A stretch of 5,865 nucleotides of DNA from assembly GCA_903848435.1 (NCBI GenBank), contig CAINGG010000176.1, positions 1-5,865 on the forward strand, given 5' to 3'. Source of the stretch: an uncultured Actinomycetes bacterium (GTDB taxonomy: Bacteria; Actinomycetota; Actinomycetes; S36-B12). The position numbers and the translations under genes were made by a program. Positions 1 through 5,865 of the stretch are shown in pieces; the first letter of the stretch is position 1; every line of letters starts with the position of its first letter. Below the pieces are notes generated by a model. The model made no database searches. It was given only the letters and a program-made list of their open reading frames with translations, and was not told the origin of the DNA.

Positions 1-435
1 ATCATCACCGTGGTCGCCCTGCGTCGCGATCTTCTGCAGCCGCGCGAGGCTCGGCCCGCGTCCAATCGGCCCGTGAAGCCGCCCAAGCCGGCCAAGCCAC
101 CCAAGCCGGCCAAGCCACCCAAGGCGTCAAAGAAGGCGGCTGGCGGCGGGCCCTCGCTCGTGGTCATCGACGGTCCGCTGGCAAACACCGTCATCCCCCT
201 CGGCACGGCGCAGATCACGATCGGTCGCGCACCCGACTCCACCATCGTCATCGATGACGACTATGCGTCGAGCAGACATGCGCGCATTTACCCCAGCGAC
301 GGTGGCTGGATCGTCGAGGATCTCGGCTCGACCAACGGCACGTGGATCGAGCGCACCCGCATCACTCAGCCGACCGCCCTGACGCCCGGCACGCCGCTGC
401 GTGTGGGGCGCACGACCCTGCAACTGCAGAAGTAG
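1..435 (+). CDS. fhaB: FHA-domain membrane-anchored phosphothreonine-binding protein, FhaB-like (5' end outside window)
   Basis: The reading frame is open from base 1 and ends at TAG 433-435, giving 144 visible residues. The first residues (IITVVALRRDL) look like the end of an N-terminal membrane helix followed by basic residues, as in FhaB/FipA proteins of about 155 aa. A true start is therefore probably 25-30 codons upstream, and the GTG at 10 is unlikely to be it. Residues 26-45 are a Lys/Pro-rich linker. The FHA domain spans about residues 52-142 and shows the phosphopeptide-binding signature: G75-R76, S90-x-x-H93 (in DYASSRHARI) and T111-N112-G113. These residues bind phosphothreonine in the family. 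The mycobacterial homologue is linked to septal proteins and PknA/PknB signalling. The stop lies 2 nt before the phosphatase start, so the two are almost certainly cotranscribed. Family assignment is firm; the symbol rests on context. Confidence 0.9.
   Translation: MITVVALRRDLLQPREARPASNRPVKPPKPAKPPKPAKPPKASKKAAGGGPSLVVIDGPLANTVIPLGTAQITIGRAPDSTIVIDDDYASSRHARIYPSDGGWIVEDLGSTNGTWIERTRITQPTALTPGTPLRVGRTTLQLQK
76..120 (+). repeat. Tandem 18-bp repeat coding for a Lys/Pro linker
   Basis: Two perfect consecutive copies of AAGCCGGCCAAGCCACCC lie at 85-102 and 103-120. They are preceded by a half unit at 76-84 (AAGCCGCCC). Each copy encodes KPAKPP in frame inside the FHA gene, between the membrane anchor and the FHA domain. 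The unit is a multiple of three, so copy-number change by slippage would lengthen or shorten the linker without breaking the frame. Confidence 0.9.
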
Positions 436-437
436 CC

Positions 438-1763
438 ATGGCCCTCGCCCTGCGCTACGCCGCGCGCTCCGATGTCGGCATGGTCCGCCGCGACAACGAG
501 GACTCCGGATACGCCAGTCCGCGCCTGCTCGTCGTCGCCGACGGCATGGGCGGTCACGCGGCCGGCGAGCTCGCCAGCGCCACGGCCGTCGCGACCCTTG
601 CCGAGGTCGTGGACGGAGACGGTGACCCCGGCGAGACGCTTGCGTCGCTCGCCGCCGGCGTCCACGCGGCCGGCGTCAGCATCGGGCAGGTCGTCATCGA
701 CAACCCCGACCTGGTCGGCATGGGCACCACGGCGACCGCGCTCTCCTTCATCGACGAGGGCTCGACGGCGCGCGTGGCCGTCGTGCACGTCGGCGACTCG
801 CGCGGCTATCTCCTGCGCGCCGGCGATCTCACTCGCATCACCCACGACCACACCTATGTGCAGACCCTCATCGACGCCGGGCGCATCAGCGAGGACGAGG
901 CGGCCGTGCACCCTCGCCGATCACTGATCATGCGGGCGATCGACGGGCTGCAGCCGGCCGATCCCGACCTGTCGGTCATTGAGGCCCGGGTGGGCGACCG
1001 CTTCCTGCTCTGCAGCGACGGACTCACCGGCGTTGTCGGTGACGATGAGCTGCGCACCATCCTCTCCGGCTCGGAGCCCACCGCTACGGTGATTGCCCTG
1101 GTCGACCTCGCGCTTGCGCGTGGCGCGCCCGACAACGTCACCGTGGTCGTCGCCGATGTGCTCGAGGTCGACGGTGAGCAGCTGCCCGGGCTGACCGCCA
1201 GCGAGCCGGTCGTGGTGGGCGCAGCCGGTGAGCCGCGCGTACGCGCCCGTCTCCCGCGCGTGCACTTCCCCAAGGACGCCCAGGTCGATCCCAACGCACC
1301 TGATCGGCCTCCGGGTATCGACGGGCCGCCCACATCGGAGATGCCGCGGATCAACGCGGCCGCGCCAGCGAGTCGCACGAGCCTGGGATCCAGCCGTGGA
1401 CGCGCCTGGAAGATCGTCGCCGTCGTTGCCGGTGCCGTCATCCTCGCCATCGCGGCAGTAGCGATTGCCGGCACCGCCTGGGTGCGCGCTCAGTGGTACG
1501 TCGGTCAGTCCGCGGGCTTCGTCACCATCTACCGCGGAGTGTCGGGCAGTGTGCTCGGCATACCGATGCAGTCCACGGTGCAGGTCTCTGACCTAGCCGT
1601 CGGCACCCTCCCTGTCTTCGACGCGGGCCTTGTGACCGACGGAATCGTGGCCGACAGTGAGGCCGACGCTCAGCGCATCGTCAACGACCTGCGCCTGCGG
1701 GCGGCGGCCTGCGCGGTGGTGCCGGTGCCCGCGGGATGCCCCGTCGTACCGGTGACGCCATGA
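438..1763 (+). CDS. pstP: PP2C-family Ser/Thr protein phosphatase, membrane-anchored (PstP)
   Basis: A 441-aa protein that removes phosphate from Ser/Thr kinases (including PknB) and their substrates, using two or three Mn/Mg ions. Catalytic domain, about residues 5-242: RRDNED (17-22), VVADGMGGH (32-40) with metal ligand D35, GMGTTAT (94-100), HVGDSRGYL (117-125) with D120, LLCSDG (190-195) with D194, and APDNVT (230-235) with D232. These four Asp match the metal-binding set of mycobacterial PstP. A Pro-rich linker (about 243-322) leads to one membrane helix (about 325-349), then about 90 extracytoplasmic residues opening with QWYVG and ending in a Cys/Pro-rich tail (C425, C434). The start at ATG 438 puts the protein directly at the PP2C domain, 2 nt after the FHA stop, with a weak AGAAG at 428-432. 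A longer in-frame reading from 342 only overlaps the FHA gene. The stop overlaps the next start. Confidence 0.97.
   Translation: MALALRYAARSDVGMVRRDNEDSGYASPRLLVVADGMGGHAAGELASATAVATLAEVVDGDGDPGETLASLAAGVHAAGVSIGQVVIDNPDLVGMGTTATALSFIDEGSTARVAVVHVGDSRGYLLRAGDLTRITHDHTYVQTLIDAGRISEDEAAVHPRRSLIMRAIDGLQPADPDLSVIEARVGDRFLLCSDGLTGVVGDDELRTILSGSEPTATVIALVDLALARGAPDNVTVVVADVLEVDGEQLPGLTASEPVVVGAAGEPRVRARLPRVHFPKDAQVDPNAPDRPPGIDGPPTSEMPRINAAAPASRTSLGSSRGRAWKIVAVVAGAVILAIAAVAIAGTAWVRAQWYVGQSAGFVTIYRGVSGSVLGIPMQSTVQVSDLAVGTLPVFDAGLVTDGIVADSEADAQRIVNDLRLRAAACAVVPVPAGCPVVPVTP
1751..1755 (+). promoter_or_regulatory. Ribosome binding site deciding the rodA start
   Basis: GGTGA lies 4 nt before ATG 1760. 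It supports that start, which overlaps the phosphatase stop as ATGA, over the in-frame ATG at 1736 that would add eight residues. The overlap suggests translational coupling between phosphatase and SEDS protein. Confidence 0.6.
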
Positions 1764-3154
1764 GCGTCGCCGCGCACGCGGCAACGGTGCAGCCCAAGCG
1801 CCGCAACCTCGAACTCGTCCTCATCCTCATCGCGTGGGGCATCGGCGTCCTCGGCACGCTCCAGGTGGCATGGTCCACCGGCGAGGGCGTGCACCCTCGC
1901 TTCTGGATCACCGCGGGCGCCGTAGGAGCCATCGCACTGACCACCCACCTCATCGTGCGCTGGCGCGTGCCCTACGCCGATCCCTTCATGCTGCCGATCG
2001 CCACGCTGCTGACCATCCTCGGCCTGACCATGATCTACCGCCTCGATGTCGCCGCTGCCCAGCGCGCCGAGCGCAATGACAATCCGATCCCCACGCCCGA
2101 CGTCTACAACCAGCTCACGTGGTACGCCGTCGCAGCGACCCTCTTCATCCTCGTGCTCATCGTGCTGCGCGATCACCGGGTGCTGCAGCGCTACACCTAC
2201 ACCGCGGGGCTCATCGGCGTGGTCCTCCTGCTGCTGCCCCTCGCGCCGATCATCGGGGCCACGGTCAACGGCGCGACGCTGTGGGTGCGGATCGGCGGCC
2301 TCACGTTCCAGCCCGCGGAGGCTGCCAAGATCTTCCTCACCGTCTTCTTCGCCGGATATCTCGTGGTCACCCGCGATTCCCTCGCGCTGGTGCGCACCAA
2401 GGTTCTCGGCATCGGGGTGCCGCGTGCCCGCGATCTCGGCCCGATCCTCATCGTGTGGGTTGTCTCCCTCGGTGTTCTCGTCTTCGAGCGCGATCTAGGC
2501 ACCTCCCTGCTGTTCTTCGGCCTGTTCGTCGCCATGCTCTACATCGCCACCCAGCGCGTCTCCTGGCTCGTACTCGGCTTCCTGCTCTTCGCGGTGGGTG
2601 CCGTCGGGGCCTACCTGCTGTTCGGGCACGTGCGCACCCGCGTGCAGGTATGGCTCGATCCCTTCGGCTACGCCGACACCGGTGGCTACCAGATCGTGCA
2701 ATCGCTCTACGGCTTCTCCAACGGCGGACTCTTCGGCACAGGGTTGGGTCGCGGCTACCCCGATCTCGTGCCCTTCGCCAATACCGATTTCATCCTGGCC
2801 GGGCTGGGCGAGGAGCTCGGCCTCACCGGCGTCTTCGCCATCCTGCTTCTCTACGCCGTGCTCATCGAGCGGGGCCTGCGCACGGCCGTGACCGTGCGAG
2901 ATCCCTTCGGCCAACTTCTCGCCGCCGGCCTGTCGATCACCTTCGCCATCCAGGTCTTCGTCATCGTGGGCGGCGTCACTCGACTCATCCCGCTGACCGG
3001 CCTCACCACGCCCTTCCTGTCCTACGGCGGGTCCTCGCTCGTGGCCAACTGGGTGATCATCGCGATCCTGCTGGTCATCTCCCATCGCGCTCGGCGCCCG
3101 GCCCAGGCACCCGCGCATACCGACACTGCTCCCACGCAGGTGATGAAGCGATGA
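1760..3154 (+). CDS. rodA: SEDS-family peptidoglycan glycosyltransferase (RodA/FtsW)
   Basis: A 464-aa polytopic membrane protein with roughly ten to twelve hydrophobic segments. SEDS proteins polymerise lipid II into glycan strands together with a class B PBP. Motifs seen: QPAEAAK (184-190); VFERDLGTSLLF (241-252), whose D245 corresponds to the essential Asp of RodA; GYQIVQSLYGFSNGG (309-323); TDFILAGLGEELGLTG (342-357); and the C-terminal signature PLTGLTTPFLSYGGSS (411-426). The usual bulky residue in QPxEF/L(A/S)K is Ala (A188) here, a minor deviation. It starts at ATG 1760 within an ATGA overlap with the phosphatase, and its stop overlaps the PBP start the same way, so the SEDS-PBP pair is probably made in a fixed ratio. 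Position beside pbpA matches mycobacterial rodA (Rv0017c). Sequence alone does not decide between an elongation and a division role, so the name follows locus convention. Confidence 0.96.
   Translation: MSVAAHAATVQPKRRNLELVLILIAWGIGVLGTLQVAWSTGEGVHPRFWITAGAVGAIALTTHLIVRWRVPYADPFMLPIATLLTILGLTMIYRLDVAAAQRAERNDNPIPTPDVYNQLTWYAVAATLFILVLIVLRDHRVLQRYTYTAGLIGVVLLLLPLAPIIGATVNGATLWVRIGGLTFQPAEAAKIFLTVFFAGYLVVTRDSLALVRTKVLGIGVPRARDLGPILIVWVVSLGVLVFERDLGTSLLFFGLFVAMLYIATQRVSWLVLGFLLFAVGAVGAYLLFGHVRTRVQVWLDPFGYADTGGYQIVQSLYGFSNGGLFGTGLGRGYPDLVPFANTDFILAGLGEELGLTGVFAILLLYAVLIERGLRTAVTVRDPFGQLLAAGLSITFAIQVFVIVGGVTRLIPLTGLTTPFLSYGGSSLVANWVIIAILLVISHRARRPAQAPAHTDTAPTQVMKR
3138..3143 (+). promoter_or_regulatory. 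Ribosome binding site for pbpA
   Basis: AGGTGA lies 7 nt before ATG 3151 and inside the end of the SEDS gene. With the ATGA overlap at 3151-3154 it fixes the PBP start. The open frame reaching far upstream (from 2119) is only a shadow of rodA. Confidence 0.75.
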
Positions 3155-4611
3155 CGCGCTCGATACGCCGCATCAGCATCGTGCTGGCCATCCTCATGCT
3201 CGCGCTGCTTGCCAACGTCACCTTCATCCAGGTCTTCCGATCGGACGACTATCGCGCGCGTGCCGACAACCAACGCGTGCTGCTCGAGGAGTACGGCCGC
3301 CAGCGCGGTCCCATCCTCACGGGCCCCGAGCCCATCGCGCTCTCCGAGCAGACCAAGGGCGCCTTGAAATGGCTGCGGGTGTATCCGTCGGGCGAGGAGT
3401 ACGCCTCGGTCACCGGCTTCTACTCCATCGTCTACGGCGCGACCGGCTTGGAGCGCACCGAGAACGCCGTGCTCTCCGGATCGTCCGACCTGTTCTTCGT
3501 CGATCGACTTCAGCAGCTGATCGCCGGTCGCCAACCGCGCGGCGGCGCGGTGACCACGACCATCGATGCGGCGGTACAGGACGCCGCGTGGGCGGGGCTG
3601 GCCGGCTCGCAGGGCGCGGCCATCGCGATCGAACCGTCGACCGGTCGGATCCTCGCCCAGGTGCAGTCGCCGTCGTTCGACCCCAACCTGCTCACATCGC
3701 ATGACCCACAGTCCATCCGCGAGTACTACGACCAGCTCATCAATGACCCGGCCCAGCCGCTCATCAACCGCCCCATCGTGGCGCTCAATCCGCCGGGGTC
3801 GACGTTCAAGCTGGTCACGGCCGCAGCCGCCCTGTCGTCCGGCCGATTCACCATGGACTCAGTCCTGCCGGGACCGGCCGAGTACGACCTGCCACTGACT
3901 AACAAGACGCTGCGCAACTGGACGGGCGAGGACTGCGGTCCCAATGGCGAGGTGACCTTGAAGGACGCCCTCGCCTACTCGTGCAATACGGCCTTTGCGT
4001 GGTTGGGCAACGAGCTGGGGGCCGACGCACTTCGTGCGCAGTCCGAGCTCTTCGGCTTCGACAACGCCTTCGAGACACCCCTTCGCGCGTCGACATCACG
4101 CTTCCCGGAGAACCCCGACGAGCCGCAGACCGCCATGAGCGCCATCGGCCAGTTCGACGTGCGTGCCACGGCGATGCAGATGGCCATGGTCGCCGCGGGC
4201 ATCGGCAACAACGGTGTCGTCATGGAGCCTTACCTCGTGCAGGAGATCCGCGGCCCCGACCTGACCATCCTGCGCACCGCCGACCCCAGCGCGTACCGCA
4301 CGGCGATGAGCCCGGCCGATGCCGCACAGTTGCAGGAGATGATGATCGCGGTCGTTGACTACGGCACCGCCGGCATCCTGCAGGGCATCACCGACGGCGA
4401 CGGCAACGTCGTCGCGGTCGGGGCCAAGACCGGCACGGCGCAGACCGGCCGCGATGGTGCGCCGGTGTCGTGGATGGTCGCCATGGCACCGGCGGTCAAC
4501 CCGCGCATCGCCGTCGCCGTCGTGGTCGAGGCGGGCGGGCAGGCAGAGTTGAGCGGCGGCGCGATCGCAGGACCCATCGCCAGGGCCATGCTGCAGGCAG
4601 GACTGCGGTGA
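3151..4611 (+). CDS. pbpA: Class B penicillin-binding protein, peptidoglycan transpeptidase (PbpA type)
   Basis: A 486-aa transpeptidase that crosslinks peptidoglycan stem peptides outside the membrane, presumably as partner of the SEDS protein just upstream. An N-terminal uncleaved membrane anchor (about 8-29) is followed by a small N-terminal domain (about 35-135) containing NQRVLLEEYGRQRG and VTGFYSIVYGATGLE, both typical of the PbpA subgroup. The transpeptidase domain (about 150-482) has all three penicillin-binding motifs: PPGSTFK with nucleophile S217 and K220, SCN at 277-279, and KTGTA at 426-430. Length agrees with mycobacterial PbpA (about 490 aa). C278, the middle residue of SxN, and C262 have the same 16-residue spacing as the active-site disulfide described in Mycobacterium tuberculosis PbpA. 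The start at ATG 3151 overlaps the rodA stop. The TGA at 4609-4611 is followed by the only sizeable gap in the cluster. Confidence 0.96.
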   Translation: MTRSIRRISIVLAILMLALLANVTFIQVFRSDDYRARADNQRVLLEEYGRQRGPILTGPEPIALSEQTKGALKWLRVYPSGEEYASVTGFYSIVYGATGLERTENAVLSGSSDLFFVDRLQQLIAGRQPRGGAVTTTIDAAVQDAAWAGLAGSQGAAIAIEPSTGRILAQVQSPSFDPNLLTSHDPQSIREYYDQLINDPAQPLINRPIVALNPPGSTFKLVTAAAALSSGRFTMDSVLPGPAEYDLPLTNKTLRNWTGEDCGPNGEVTLKDALAYSCNTAFAWLGNELGADALRAQSELFGFDNAFETPLRASTSRFPENPDEPQTAMSAIGQFDVRATAMQMAMVAAGIGNNGVVMEPYLVQEIRGPDLTILRTADPSAYRTAMSPADAAQLQEMMIAVVDYGTAGILQGITDGDGNVVAVGAKTGTAQTGRDGAPVSWMVAMAPAVNPRIAVAVVVEAGGQAELSGGAIAGPIARAMLQAGLR

Positions 4612-4643
4612 CCCGACACACACGTCTACCCGAGCGTGCCCGG

Positions 4644-4669
4644 GGAACGGGCTGCGACACTGGAGCGTC
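4644..4669 (+). promoter_or_regulatory. Possible ECF-sigma-type promoter upstream of pknB (weak)
   Basis: GGAAC at 4644-4648 and CGTC at 4666-4669 are separated by 17 nt. This resembles the -35 GGAAC and -10 CGTC/GTT elements used by actinobacterial ECF sigma factors such as SigE and SigH. Short elements like these arise by chance in GC-rich DNA. The call rests on placement in the only intergenic gap and is tentative. Confidence 0.2.
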
Positions 4670-4676
4670 CATCTCG

Positions 4677-4694
4677 GGGGCCCGTCTGGGCCCC
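4677..4694 (+). promoter_or_regulatory. GC hairpin immediately before the pknB ribosome binding site
   Basis: Perfect inverted repeat GGGGCCC (4677-4683), loop GTCT (4684-4687), GGGCCCC (4688-4694): seven G-C pairs with a tetraloop. It ends 3 nt before AGGAGG. There is no T-run after it, so it is not a classical intrinsic terminator. It could lower ribosome access, cause partial transcription termination or pausing, or mark an RNA processing site between pbpA and pknB. The structure is visible in the sequence; its function is inference. Confidence 0.6.
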
Positions 4695-4697
4695 GCC

Positions 4698-4703
4698 AGG
4701 AGG
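4698..4703 (+). promoter_or_regulatory. Strong ribosome binding site for pknB
   Basis: A perfect AGGAGG lies 5 nt before GTG 4709. It is the best Shine-Dalgarno in the window and fixes a GTG start for the kinase. The next in-frame ATG would fall inside the glycine-rich ATP loop and can be excluded. Confidence 0.9.
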
Positions 4704-4708
4704 CGATC

Positions 4709-5865
<1,157 letters not shown>

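Larger units (their letters stand above)
4612..4708 (+). other. pbpA-pknB intergenic region (97 nt)
   Basis: This is the only gap longer than 2 nt in the window. It contains a small inverted repeat GCCCG/CGGGC (4638-4642 and 4648-4652, 5-nt loop), a stronger GC hairpin (4677-4694), a possible ECF-type promoter and the kinase ribosome binding site. I see no convincing gene in it. In mycobacteria pknA sits at this position. Confidence 0.85.

Noticed and set aside
342..437. N-terminal extension of the phosphatase by 32 codons
   Set aside because: It lies inside the end of the FHA gene, has no Shine-Dalgarno and is unlike PP2C N-termini; the domain begins right after ATG 438.
2495..3118. Reverse-strand open frame of about 207 codons opposite rodA
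   Set aside because: Very Glu/Gly/His/Asp-rich with no motif; it is the antisense of membrane-protein codons.
2119..3150. Large N-terminal extension of the PBP, suggesting a SEDS-PBP fusion
   Set aside because: The frame overlaps rodA out of phase and translates to Arg/Pro/His-rich sequence. ATG 3151 with AGGTGA and an immediate membrane anchor is the real start.
4632..4668. Direct repeat GAGCGT at 4632-4637 and 4663-4668 as an operator
   Set aside because: Six bases repeated once in GC-rich DNA is expected by chance, and no symmetry accompanies it.
4677..4694. Hairpin read as a classical intrinsic terminator of the operon
   Set aside because: No T-run follows and the next gene in the pathway starts 15 nt later. 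Partial termination is possible but full termination is not supported.

Overview
This GC-rich window carries the conserved actinobacterial cell-wall growth and division signalling cluster. All genes are on the + strand, in the order FHA-domain protein (fhaB-like), PP2C phosphatase (pstP), SEDS glycosyltransferase (rodA/ftsW family), class B penicillin-binding protein (pbpA) and PASTA Ser/Thr kinase (pknB). Gene order, protein lengths and motifs match the mycobacterial and streptomycete loci closely. The organism is therefore an actinomycete, but genus or order cannot be set from this segment. The end of the FHA gene opens the window and the kinase runs off its right edge, so both are partial because of the window limits, not because they are broken.

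Layout: 1-435 is the FHA protein, missing its N-terminus. After a 2-nt gap, 438-1763 is the phosphatase. A 4-nt ATGA overlap leads into the SEDS protein at 1760-3154, and another ATGA overlap leads into the PBP at 3151-4611. A 97-nt gap follows (4612-4708), the only real intergenic space. It holds a perfect 7-bp G+C hairpin just before a strong Shine-Dalgarno, and a weak ECF-type promoter candidate. The GTG-started kinase runs from 4709 to the window end. It has a complete kinase domain, a proline/threonine-bearing juxtamembrane segment, one membrane segment and the first residues of a PASTA repeat.

How they work together (from family knowledge): the SEDS protein polymerises glycan strands from lipid II, and its partner class B PBP crosslinks them outside the membrane. 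The kinase senses muropeptides or lipid II through PASTA repeats and phosphorylates wall-synthesis and division proteins. The phosphatase reverses this, and the FHA protein reads phosphothreonine and recruits partners at the membrane. A pknA gene, which lies between pbpA and pknB in mycobacteria, is absent from that position here.

I found no undescribed system. The points worth a second look are local: the structured pbpA-pknB gap, an altered kinase activation loop, conservation of the unusual PBPA active-site cysteine pair, and a repeat-built basic linker in the FHA protein.
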